Shown here piece by piece: positions 1 through 10,142 of a stretch of DNA of 64,000 nucleotides. The notes beneath the pieces were generated by a model, which had not been told where the DNA came from, ran no database searches, and was given only the letters and a program-made list of their open reading frames with translations. The DNA lies in the NCBI GenBank assembly GCA_963585895.1, contig OY757934.1:46016555-46080554 (forward strand), in the 5' to 3' direction. The stretch's first letter is position 1. The number at the start of each line of letters is the position of its first letter. Position numbers and translations under genes: made by a program. Origin of the DNA: Sepioteuthis lessoniana (taxonomy: Eukaryota; Mollusca; Cephalopoda; Myopsida; Loliginidae).

Positions 1-320
1 CCATCAATCTTTTTCTACTGTTGGTCGATAATTTGTTTGTTTTTCCTCTGTGATATATCTGTCTATTTTTGTTTTGTTCCTAATCTCTTCATTACAGGTA
101 ATTTCCGTATGGTGTTGCAAAGCACACTTTTTATTTCAATTTGTAATGTTAGGGTTGCTATCACAGAGTCTTCTAATGGATCACATAGTTTAGGGATTAA
201 CCTGGATAATCCATCCGCATGTCCCAAACTCTTTAACAAGAGTAACTCCATCTTAAAATTATAATTTAACAGTACTGCTACCCATCTCTGAAGTCGATTT
301 GCACTATGTACTTTCACAAA
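1..320 (-). pseudogene. Ty3/gypsy pol fragment, RNase H / connection region
   Basis: Minus-strand translation of 317-63 gives an open stretch containing SANRLQRW and GHADGLSRL. This is the typical block at the end of RNase H and the start of the connection to integrase in Ty3/gypsy polyproteins. Similarity seems to continue toward base 1 in another frame, so at least one frameshift or stop is present. In an intact element the protein would degrade the RNA strand of the cDNA hybrid. Protease and reverse transcriptase should lie between gag and this block, but gag remains begin only about 100 bases away, so an internal deletion is inferred. The fragment runs off the left edge of the window. Confidence 0.75.
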
Positions 321-415
321 ATTTCTCTTTATTTTTATTTCTGCCTTTTCCGTTTTAGTTGAGTTAACTATATTTTTCCTTTTTTTTCCCTTTTTTTTTC
401 TTTTTTTCTTTCAGT

Positions 416-1273
416 AATGGCCTTTTTGGTCACGATTAAAGCATTCTTTCATTTTAAATGGATATTCCTTATCATAATGAATCTGTCCACAGCCATAACA
501 AGCATTAATTTTTGGGTAACTTTTCCTTATAATGTTTTAACAGCATTTACTTTTGACATGCCGCATTCTTCAATCCTTGCCGTGTTGTGTCGAAGAATTA
601 CTATTCGTTCACATTCTTCTGCGACCATTTGCAGACTGATTTAAGATTTTGTTCTAATTTAGACAGAATTCTGGTTCAAATTTCCCAATTATTCGCTGCT
701 GTCAGTCCTTGTACAAAAAACAAGCATTTAAACATATCTGGGCTAAGTTCTTTTAATTTGAACCTTTTACACTCTCTTGTTGACAATCCCCTAAAAAGTA
801 ATCTTTCCTACTTTTTTGTCAGTTTTGTGTTGAATAGAGAACTTTACTCTCCAAATATTTTTTCTGAATTAAGACAGTCTCCTCAAACGATATCTCTCCA
901 GGATTTCTCGCAAGTATGTAGTTAGCATACTTTTCGTGTTTGCTTTGATCTAAATTCTCGAGCAACGAACATATTTTCTTTTCGTCCGACCATGTATCGC
1001 AATCTTTTTGAAAAAAAAAAAAAAACTCTTCATAACAGCGAAAATACGCTGCAAAAGTTACTTCCTCCTCAGGACTGTACTTAGATTCACCGATTTGATT
1101 TATTACCGAGCCTCGTGAAAAAGAATTTGCATTGGCTTGCTGTTTTTCGACTAATAGTTTGAAAATTTCTTCCAGTGTTTTTCATCGCATTCTTGATTTA
1201 ATCGTCGCTGCTCTTTTAAACGTTCGATCTGGATTTTTATAAATTCCATCATTGCTTTTTTAAAAGCCTTCAT
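416..1273 (-). pseudogene. Ty3/gypsy gag remnant (K02A2.6-like), frameshifted
   Basis: Reading the minus strand from an ATG at 1273 (AACATGAAG context) gives an acidic/basic N-terminus, then FAAYFRCYEE, then TWSDEKKICSLLENL and YILARNPGEISFEETV. These blocks are typical of invertebrate gypsy capsid proteins. The 3' end (about 505-418) encodes a zinc-knuckle region, CYGCGQIH followed by MKECFN, in which a Cys of each knuckle is replaced (Tyr, Arg). The reading frame changes several times and crosses an A/T homopolymer near 1010-1025, so the gene is dead. Gag would package the element's RNA. The start codon lies about 180 bases downstream, in transcription sense, of the 38-bp array, which therefore occupies the leader. 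Confidence 0.75.
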
Positions 1274-1455
1274 GTTTCTTTATTGGGGCAAAATTCAACT
1301 GACCACATAATTTTCTACTATTTTCTTTTTTTAAACAAGAAATAATGAAAAATTAAAAGTCTTCTTTTTAAGAAGGTCATCCTGTTATGCAGAATGGAAT
1401 TATGTGGGTTTGATTCGTCCCAAATGTTGGTATTTCGCTGAAAAGTTTTTTAAAA
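1274..1455 (-). other. Leader between tandem array and gag, with PBS-like motif
   Basis: On the minus strand this stretch holds CCAACATTTGGGACGAATC at about 1433-1415. It is a diverged relative of the 38-bp unit, whose matching part reads CCAACATCTGGCGACGAAG. A TGG(C)GACGA sequence just after the 5' LTR is the usual primer-binding-site form in this group of gypsy elements. The remainder is AT-rich leader up to the gag ATG. Confidence 0.5.
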
Positions 1456-4400
1456 TTCGAATCCTTCATAGTCAGATGTAGGTCGCGCTTAACATTCGAA
1501 TCTTCGTGGTGCTTCGTCGTGCTTAACATTCGATTCTTTGTCGTGCTTAACATTCGAATCTTCGTCGCCAGATGTTGGTCGCGCTTAACATTCGAATCTT
1601 CGTCGCCAGATGTTGGTCCCGCTTAACATTCGAATCTTCGTCACCAGATGTTGGTCGCGCTTAACATTCGAATCTTTGTCACCAGATGTTTGTCGCGCTT
1701 AACATTCGAATCTTCGTCGCCAGATGTTGGTCGCGCTTAACATTCGAATCTTCGTCGCCAGATGTTTGTCGCGCTTAACATTCGAATCTTCGTCGCCAGA
1801 TGTTTGTCGCGCTTAACATTTGAATCTTCGTCGCCAGATGTTTGTCGCGCTTAACATTCGAATCTTCGTCGCCAGATGTTGGTCGCGCTTAAAATTCGAA
1901 TCCTCGTCGCCAGATGTTGGACGTGCTTAACTTTCGAATCTTCGTCACCAGATGTTGGTCGCGATTAACATTCGAATTTTCGGCACCAGATGTTGTTCGC
2001 GCTTTACATTCGAATCTTTGTCACCAGATATTGGTCGCGCTTAACATTCGAATCTTCGTCGCCAGATGTTCGTCGCGCTTAACATTCGAATCTTTGTCAC
2101 CAGATGTTGGTCGCGCTTAACATTCGAATCTTCGTCGCCAGATGTTGGTCACACTTAACATTCGAATCTCCGTCGCCAGATGTTGGTCGCGCTTAACATT
2201 CGAATCTTCGTCACCAGATGTTGGTCGCGCTTAACATTCGAATCTTCGTCGCCAGATGTTGGTCACGCTTAACATTCGAATCTTCGTCACCAGATGTTGG
2301 TCGCGGTTAACATTCGAAACTTCGTCGCCAGATGTTGGTCGCGCCTAACATTCGAATCTTCGTCACCAGATGTTGGTCGCGCTTAACATTCGAAACTTCG
2401 TCGCCAGATGTTGGTCGCGCTTAACATTCGAATCTTCGTCACCAGATCTTTGTCGCACTTAACATTCGAATCTTCGTCGCCAGATGTTGGTCGCGCTTAA
2501 CATTCGAATCTTCGTCACCAGATCTTTGTCGCGATTAACATTCGAATCTTCGTCGCCAGATGTTGGTCGGACTTAACATTCGAATCTTCGTCACCAGATC
2601 TTTGTCGCGCTTAACATTCGAATCTTCGTCACCAGATCTTTGTCACGCTTAACATTCGAAACTTAGTCGCCAGATGTTGGTCGAACTTAACATTCGAATC
2701 TTCGTCACCAGATCTTTGTCGCGCTTAACATTCGAATCTTCGTCACCAGATCTTTGTCGCGCTTAACATTCGAATCTTCGTCACCAGATCTTTGTCGCGC
2801 TTAACATTCGAATCTTCGTCGCCAGATGTTGGTCGCGCTTAACATTCGAATCTTCGTCACCAGATCTTTGTCGCGATTAACATTCGAATCTTCGTCGCCA
2901 GATGTTGGTCGGACTTAACATTCGAATCTTCGTCACCAGATGTTTGTCGCGCTTAACATTCGAATCTTCGTCACCAGATCTTTGTCACGCTTAACATTCG
3001 AAACTTAGTCGCCAGATGTTGGTCGAACTTAACATTCGAATCTTCGTCACCAGATCTTTGTCGCGCTTAACTTTCGAATCTTCGTCACCAGATCTTTGTC
3101 GCGCTCAACTTTCGAATCTTCGTCGCCAGATGTTGGTCGCGCTTAACTTTCGAATCTTCGTCACCAGATGTTGGTCACGCTTAACTTTCGAATCTTCGTC
3201 ACCAGATCTTTGTCGCGCTTAACTTTCGAATCTTCGTCACCAGATCTTTGTCGCGCTTAACTTTCGAATCTTCGTCGCCAGATGTTGGTCGCGCTTAACT
3301 TTCGAATCTTCGTCGCCAGATGTTGGTCGCGCTTAACATTCGAATCTTCGTCGCCAGATGTTGGTCGCGCTTTACATTCGAATCTTCGTCGCCAGATGTT
3401 GGTCGCGCTTAACATTTGAATCTTCGTCGCCAGATGTTGGTCCCGCTTTACATTCGAATGTTCGTCGCCAGATGTTGGTCCCGCTTAACATTCGAATCTT
3501 CGTCACCAGATGTTGGTCCCGCTTAACATTGGAATCTTCGTCACCAGATGTTGGTCGCGCTTAACATTCGAAACTTAGTCGCCAGATGTTAGTCGCGCTT
3601 AACATTCGCATCTTCGTCACCAGATCTTTGTCGCGCTTAACTTTCGAATCTTCGTCACCAGATCTTTGTCGCGCTTATCTTTCGAATCTTCGTCACCAGA
3701 TCTTTGTCGCGCTTAACATTCGAATCTTCGTCACCAGATCTTTGTCGCGCTTAACTTTCGAATCTTCGTCGCCAGATCTTTGTCGCGCTTAACATTCGAA
3801 TCTTCGTCACCCGATCTTTGTCGCGCTTAACATTCGAATCTTCGTCACCAGATCTTTGTCGCGCTTAACTTTCGAATCTTCGTCGCCAGATCTTTGTCGC
3901 GCTTAACTTCGAATCTTCGTCGCCAGATCTTTGTCGCGCTTAACATTCGAATCTTCGTCACCAGATCTTTGTCGCGCTTAACATTCAAATCTTTGTCACC
4001 AGATCTTTGTCGCGCTTAACTTTCGAATCTTCGTCGCCAGATCTTTGTCGCGCTTAGCATTCGAATCTTCGTCACCAGATCTTTGTCGCGCTTAACTTTC
4101 GAATCTTCGTCGCCAGATCTTTGTCGTGCTTAACATTCGAATCTTCGTCACCAGATCTTTGTCGCGCTTAACTTTCGAATCTTCGTCGCCAGATCTTTGT
4201 CGCGCTTAACTTTCGAATCTTCGTCACCAGATCTTTGTCGCGCTTAACATTCGAATCTTCGTCACCAGATCTTTGTCGCGCTTAACTTTCGAATCTTCGT
4301 CGCCAGATCTTTGTCGCGCTTAACATTCGAATCTTCGTCACCAGATCTTTGTCTCGCTTAACTTTCGAATCTTCGTCACCAGATCTTTGTCGCGCTTAAC

Positions 4401-5335
4401 ATTCGAATCTTCGTCACCAGATGTTTGTCGCGCTTAACTTTCGAATCTTCGCCGCCAGATCTTTGTCGCGCTTAACATTCGAATCTTCGTCGCCAGATCT
4501 TTGTCGCGCTTAACTTTCGAATCTTCGTCGCCAGATCTTTGTCGCGCTTAACATTCGAATCTTCGTCACCAGATTTTTGTCGCGCTTAACTTTCGAATCT
4601 TCGTCGCCAGATCTTTGTCGCGCTTAACTTTCGAATCTTCGTCGCCAGATCTTTGTCGCGCTTAACTTTCGAATCTTCGTCGCTAGATCTTTGTCGCGCT
4701 TAACATTCGAATCTTCGTCACCAGATCTTTGTCGCGCTTAACTTTCGAATCTTCGTCGCCAGATGTTGGTCGCGCTTAACATTCGAATCTTCGTCGCCAG
4801 ATGTTGGTCGCGCTTTACATTCGAATCTTCGTCGCCAGATGTTGGTCGCGCTTAACATTCGAATCTTCGTCACCAGATGTTGGTCCCGCTTTACATTCGA
4901 ATCTTCGTCACCAGATTTTGGTCCCGCTTAACATTCGAATCTTCGTCGCCAGATGTTGGTCGTACTTAACATTCGAATCTTTGTCACCAGATGTTGGTCG
5001 CGCTTAACATTCGAATCTTCGTCACCAGATGCTGGTCGTGCTTAAAATTCGAATCTTCGTCGCCAGATGTTGGTCGCGCTTTACATTCGAATCTTTGTCA
5101 CCAGATGTTGGTCGTGCTTAACAGTCGACTCTTTGTCATCAGATGTTGGTCGCGATTAACATTCGAATCTTTGTCACCAGATGTTGGTCGCGCTTTACAT
5201 TCGAATCTTTGTCATCAGATATTGGTCACACTTAACATACGAATCTTCGTCGCCAGATGTTGGTCGCGATTAACATTCGAATTTTCGGCGCCAGATGTTG
5301 GTCGCGCTTTACATTCGAATTTTCACCAGAAGTTG
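1456..5335 (-). repeat. 38-bp tandem repeat array (~100 copies) in the leader of an LTR element
   Basis: About 3.9 kb of head-to-tail 38-bp units. On the + strand each unit carries TTAACATTCGAATC, TTCGTCGCCAGATG and TTGGTCGCGC. Adjacent GATGTTGGTC blocks at 1571 and 1609 are exactly 38 bases apart. Two main variants exist: GATGTTGG with AACATTCG on both flanks, and GATCTTTG with alternating AACATTCG/AACTTTCG in the centre (about 3600-4740). On the minus strand every unit reads ACATCTGGCGACGAAG, resembling the LTR end plus primer-binding site of the surrounding gypsy element. The short open frames inside it are a by-product of the 38-base period (three units give a 38-codon repeat with regular TAA stops). 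The unit has about five CpGs, which stands out in AT-rich DNA. Confidence 0.95.
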
Positions 5336-5339
5336 CGTC

Positions 5340-5757
5340 ATGAAATAAGTTAGGCCGACACACATGAAAAATAAGATATTTTATTACGGAAAGAATGCGG
5401 TACTCATTTTGGTACGAAAACTAATGTAAATAACCATAGTTGTATTTGTGAAGCTCCCCACTAAACACATAAGTGTGGTGCAAGGTCTTTTAAATATGGA
5501 TCCGGGCGTAGGGTCGCAGCTCAGATATGCCCGGCCTTCCTAAAAATGCCTCAGACCCCGTCGGCCATCCCCTAAAAAAGGATGCCACAGGCGCCAGGCT
5601 CTAAACCGAGGTCCTTCGAAGAGGGTTAGAGCCTCAGGATGGCCCCCTGAGGTTCGAGGTGTATATCAAGATACAAATGCTGGACTTCTCCGGCCCGCAT
5701 GTCAGGTGGCGTTGACCGACAAGACTAGATTAAAAAAAACTGTTGTATTTGTTTACA
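5340..5757 (-). mobile_element. Probable 5' LTR of the gypsy element
   Basis: It directly abuts the array on its transcription-upstream side. In minus sense it contains a TTTAAAAG-like TATA region near 5490 and an AATAAA signal near 5376-5371, about 35 bases before the junction with the array. Its GC-rich block at 5502-5740 (GGATCCGG, GAGCCTCAGGATGGCCCC) matches the block at 27418-27640. The upstream edge, TGTAAAC at 5757, is a guess. No matching 3' LTR lies in the window, as expected if the element runs past the left edge. Confidence 0.55.
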
Positions 5758-5929
5758 GAGTTATTAAATAGTCTTTAGACTTGTCTATATTCTGGGGGGG
5801 GGGTATCCAGCTACTCCAAAACACAAAGGTTATTTTATGGCAAGAGGTTAGGGAATTGCGTTCATTTTATGTTCATATTTATATTTTTTGTTCTTTTTTT
5901 AAAAATTGAGCTACTGATATTAATGCATG

Positions 5930-6645
5930 TTTGATATGTCCATCGTATGAATGTTATTATGTCATAAAATATTCCTATGTGATTAAGAGGTAATTTATTG
6001 CATAATTATCAAGAGGCGATAAAAATGATATTATGTAATCAAAAATTTAATCTGCCCATTAGCATTAATTTTATTACGTCATCAAAGAAAATGTTATAAA
6101 ACCATAAACAGAAATATAACGTAATAAACAAGAACTTTATTACGTCATTAACTGGGGTTTTATAGTTATTAAGAAGAATTTTCTAACGCCATTAACAATA
6201 ATTTTATTACATAATTGAATTTTATTATACAATTAGCCAAACATTATTATGACACTAAAATTAATTATATTACATCATGATCTTAAAATAATCTAATTAC
6301 GTTATCAACAAGATTATCTTAAAATCATTAGTATAAAATCATTAACTATGTCATTAACAAGAATGATATTATGTCACCAGCAAGAATTTCATTACGTCAT
6401 TAATAAGAACATTATTATATCCTTAAAAAATTTTATCAAGTCATTTATAAGAATTTTATCACAGCATTAAGACGGTTTTTATTCCGCCATTAAAAGAGAA
6501 ATTATTTTATGAAAATTAAGCTTAATTTTTTTTTACCGCATTAAAAAGAATTTCATTACGTCATTAATGCGTTTTTGATGAGGTCATTACCATTATTTTA
6601 TTATGACATTTATTACGACATTGATTTTATTACGACATTGGTTTG
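5930..6645. repeat. Degenerate AT-rich tandem repeat with TTACGTCA motifs
   Basis: A loose repeat built around ATTTTATTACGTCATTAA and CAAGAA, spaced roughly 25-35 bases apart. TTACGTCAT occurs exactly at least four times (near 6073, 6139, 6392 and 6547), with many one-base variants such as TTATGTCA. Units have drifted too far to fix one period by eye. No coding potential is seen. Confidence 0.7.
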
Positions 6646-6656
6646 ATTTGATTTTA

Positions 6657-7045
6657 TGTAAGTTATTTAATGCCAAATCCATTTTTATTCATATAAACAG
6701 TTCTACTTATAACCATTCAGTTTAGCATAAGTAAAGTTTTTTGTTAAAGCACCTTTTTATATGCAGTAAAAACAGTTATATTTTAAACAATTCAGTTTAG
6801 TATCAGTAATCAGTTTAAATGCCAAAAACAGTTCTATTTTAAGTGATTCAATTTAGTATAAGTACGCAGTTTACATGTTAAAGCAGTTCTATTCCAAGTA
6901 ATTCAATTTAGCATTAGTACAGAGTTTAGTTCTATTTGACCCATAGATTAGACCCTTTCAGGTGCTACTACTCCGGGTCAGAGTGGCCCTGGGAGCGACG
7001 GCAATGAAGGGGTACTTTGCATTCCAGAAACTTGAGAGAATCAAA
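6657..7045 (-). repeat. Family B retroposon copy
   Basis: It carries the family B order: TTATTTAATGCCAAATCC, several CAATTCAGTTTAGCATAAG units, then ACCCATAGATTAGACCC, GGTGCTACTACTCCGGGTC and GCAATGAAGGGGTACT. Orientation is set by the 3' tail shared with family A, which places the tail at the low-coordinate end. The body degrades after about 7045. Confidence 0.75.
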
Positions 7046-7945
7046 CTGATGCTACACCCAGCTGATTGTCTGGGTCTAGCTTCCTTTGGGTTATCATTTG
7101 TTCTGATCTACGGCTCACTTCCTGTGCTTGCAACACGTCAACAACTAAGAGGGGGGGGAGAAATTTCTGAAAAACAGTCCTTTGATTCGAATGACAAGAA
7201 CTGGTATCTATATTGAATCAAATAACTGGCAGAAAAGTGGCTTTGAAATGTGCAGCACGATGCACTCTTAATTGAATGCTTGGCTGCTTTTGTTGTATCT
7301 GGAAGAAGAAAGAAAATATGTTCCTAAAATATTGCAAAACTTTTAACTTACCACAATACATGCTAGAATCTGGGAAAATGGTTACCAAATTGTTTGAATT
7401 GGATAAGTTTGTATGGCTTTTTATGGGGAGAATGAAAAACTCAAGAACGTTTTATGAAAATATTTGCCCTTGGGGAATGTAATAGTTTCCTCAAAATAGT
7501 AAACTGTTCCTTCACAGTGTAAAATAAGTTTCAAGGTGTTTACGGGTAGGTCAGGCTGCTTCTTCTAAATACGAAACTATGTTTCAAGTTAAGAGAGTTC
7601 GTGACATCTCGTGGAAAGATATGCGCCCTACATCACCTGGCTGGTAGCAATTATTACTTATATCTAAAGGAATGATGAAGGTATTCCAAGTTATTTCTTA
7701 TGGACTGACAAGCATTTTTATTCGTTCGCCCTCCAGTAATGGGTAAATAGTAGAACAAACTGGGTTGTTTAGCTTTTAAATCTTGTAACTAAGTAGGAAA
7801 TGCTTACTAGTTTAAAATTATTCTGAAGTTTCAATTATTCTTTCTTTCTTTCTTTCTTTCTTTCAGATTCACTTTTTTTTTTAAAAATTCAGTCTCTTCT
7901 TCATTCTGTCTTTTCTCTTGCTTCTTCAAGTCTTTCTTGTGATAA
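7046..7945. other. No gene recognised
   Basis: AT-rich sequence with a short (TTTC)n tract near 7842-7865. The open frames at 6962-7216 and 7276-7482 lack recognisable domains, and the first lies largely in family B sequence. Confidence 0.6.
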
Positions 7946-8030
7946 TAAACGATACTAAACAATCTGATGGTGAGGTTCCAGTAATGCAGGAACTTTGGGG
8001 GAATGAGGAGTACCCCTTAATTGCCATCGT
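7946..8030 (+). repeat. Family B fragment
   Basis: ACTAAACAATCTGATGGTGA and GAGTACCCCTTAATTGCC match the interior of family B in the orientation opposite to the copies at 6657 and 8243. It is joined directly to a family A fragment, perhaps through their shared tail. Confidence 0.65.
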
Positions 8031-8176
8031 GCTATTACTTTGGCAAAAGTATGAACCCCCTTAGCTCACTAGCTATGAGTTAAATAGTATTGCTACTGCT
8101 CTACGAGAATGGCATTGTTAAATAACCCGCGAAGGTTAATATGCCATTAAACAAAGTAATCAAACCAAAACCAAGC
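8031..8176 (+). repeat. Family A SINE, 5'-truncated
   Basis: It begins in the shared SINE core (GTATGAACCCCCTTA) and runs through AATAACCCGCGAAGG to the 3' tail ATATGCCATTAAACAAAG. No tRNA-like head is left. Confidence 0.75.
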
Positions 8177-8242
8177 ATAGAAATACTCGGGACGAAGCAA
8201 AGAAAATTAAACAGAAAGTTTGTTTGCTTGTTTTTTTGTTTG

Positions 8243-8800
8243 TGTTTTATGGCATATGAACCTTTGTAGGCTATTTAATGCCAGATCCATTTCTATTTCA
8301 AACAATTCAGTTTAGCATAGATACACAGTTTAATTGTCAAAAACATTTCTATTTCTAACAATTCAGTTTAGTCAAACAGTTCTAATTTAAATAATTCAGT
8401 TTAGCATAGATTTTTTACACAGCTAAATGTCAAAACTGTTCTATTTCAAACAATTCAGTTTGGCGTAAGCATAGTTGCAATGTCAAAAACAGTTCCATTT
8501 CAGACAATTCAGTTTAGCAAAAGTATGCAGTTTAAATGTCAAAGCAGTTCTATTTCAAGCAATTCAATTTAGCATAAGTACGCAGTTTAGTTCTATTTAA
8601 CCCATAGATTGGACCCTATCAGGTGCTACCACTCCGAGACACTGTAGACCTGGGAGCAATGAAGCCGTATTCTGCATTCTCTAAAGCCCCTGCATTACTG
8701 GAACTTCACCATCAGATTGTTTAGTGTCATATCCAAGACACTCATGGGTCGGGAGGTCTTACCCCTCTGCAGCGATGCAGTCGGTGTCAAAGTACTCCTG
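8243..8800 (-). repeat. Family B retroposon copy
   Basis: A long copy that starts with the reverse of the family A tail (TTTTATGGCATATGAACC). It has about four CAATTCAGTTTAGC internal units, then GGTGCTACCACTCCGAGAC, CACCATCAGATTGTTTAGTG and finally GCAGCGATGCAGTCGGTG. The number of internal units differs from the copies at 20262 and 34430. Confidence 0.8.
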
Positions 8801-8883
8801 AAACATTTTTGGACAATCTACAATTATAATTGAATATTTGATATTTCTGATAAAATAAAACTTGAATTTTTCTCATGTGTAGC

Positions 8884-9240
8884 CGTGTTTGTACTATTGT
8901 ATGGCTACACCACCTGGACTTTAATCAAAAACCCGATGGAAAGGTTAGATGGAAACTGTGCAAAAATGCTACGTGCTGTTTTGAACATCCTGGAAGCAGC
9001 ATCGTACAAAACAGCAGCTGTACGGCCATTTTCTTCCCATCTTACAAGTAAGCCGAGCAAGACATGCTGGATACTGCTCTTAAAGTAAGGACGAACTCAT
9101 AAGCGACGTTTTCTTATGAAACCCTACATATGAACACAGCAGTGTTAGCCGACCACTAAAAATTCACATCAGCTCTGTGCGGACATTGGATGCCGTCTTG
9201 AGGTCTTGCCAAGAGCGTTGACCAATATGATCTGATGATG
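8884..9240 (+). pseudogene. RTE-type LINE, 3' end fragment
   Basis: LLYGYTTWTL, LDGNCAKMLRAVLN and, in other frames, the following C-terminal blocks match residues from about 875 to the end of the intact RTE ORF at 23148-26177. Several frameshifts are present. The fragment ends in a TGATGATGATGA tail like that of the intact copy, which marks the true 3' end. It is 5'-truncated, as is usual for LINE insertions. Confidence 0.8.
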
Positions 9241-9289
9241 ATGATATGTGTATGTATTAGAGGGAAAGAGAGAGAGAGATGCAGAACGA

Positions 9290-9290
<1 letters not shown>

Positions 9291-9333
<43 letters not shown>
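9291..9333. repeat. (AG)n microsatellite
   Basis: Nearly pure GA dinucleotides. The Ser/Leu-rich open frame on the minus strand here is an artefact of the repeat. Confidence 0.95.
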
Positions 9334-9336
<3 letters not shown>

Positions 9337-9461
9337 TCAAGGAAATAAGCAACCAATCTCTTTCAACTGGTAACCTGGAAATTATATTATATCTGTTTTG
9401 TCCGGTGTCTTTCTAAGAATGTTCAGTCGCTGTAAAAAGAAAAGCGAGCCGATGAAGTTGA

Positions 9462-10064
9462 ATGTCATCATCATCATCATCATTGAGTCGCACCGCTGGC
9501 ACGGATTTCTCTGACTGTCTCACTCACTCTCTCTCTCTCTCTCTCTTGCCAATTTTCCGTATCATTCATCGCCCTTGTCTACATCCTGTGTACATACAGA
9601 CCTGTTATAGGTATGTCCTTGGTCGTCCAACACTTGCACTTTCATGTGAAGGGGTCCATAGGAGAAAGTTACTGATGATTTCACTCTTGCTTCTCCAGTA
9701 TTGTCCCGCATGCTTTGTTCGTCTTACTTGGATGGTTTTAAAGATAGGAAGTAGGTAGCCGTACAACTGTTGTTTTGTGGGATGTTGCTGCCAGGATTTG
9801 TTCAACACAGCTCGTAACATTCTTGTGCAGCTCTCATCAAGCCTTTTTTCTTTACGTTTCGTCTGCGTTCATGTGGTGCTTCCATACAGTAGAATTGCCA
9901 CAGCCACTGCTTGGAAGAAATCACGTTTTATTTTATCGGAAAAGTTAGACTTCCATATGATCAATAACCAATCGATAGCAGTCCATGCCCTTGCTAGACA
10001 CATATTGATGTCACTAGTTGGATGTAAACCTTGTCTATTATTAGATTCTACAACTTCCTGAATT

Positions 10065-10065
<1 letters not shown>
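9462..10065 (-). pseudogene. RTE-type LINE, 3' fragment, opposite orientation
   Basis: It starts at the low side with CATCATCATCATCATCA, the reverse of the RTE tail. The minus strand then encodes MLRAVLNKSWQQHPTKQQLY, KTIQVRRTKHAGQYWRSKSE and GRPRTYL, corresponding to the C-terminus of the intact RTE, and beyond 9820 further upstream blocks of the C-terminal domain. Frame breaks and a CT-rich tract near 9525-9545 show it is not functional. With the plus-strand fragment at 8884-9240 it makes a tail-to-tail pair. Confidence 0.8.

Positions 10066-10067
<2 letters not shown>

Positions 10068-10142
<75 letters not shown>
10068..10142. repeat. (AT)n(GT)n compound microsatellite
   Basis: Alternating AT followed by GT dinucleotides, adjoining the 5' truncation of the RTE fragment. 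Confidence 0.95.

Noticed and set aside
1456-5335. CRISPR-like array
   Set aside because: There are no spacers: units are contiguous 38-mers, and the setting is a eukaryotic LTR element.
1914-5353. Series of 68-120-codon open frames with MLVALNIRIFV repeats
   Set aside because: They arise because the 38-bp unit returns to frame every three units and lacks stops in part of the array. Repeated sequence lacks a stable start, and every frame is interrupted by TAA from CTTAAC.
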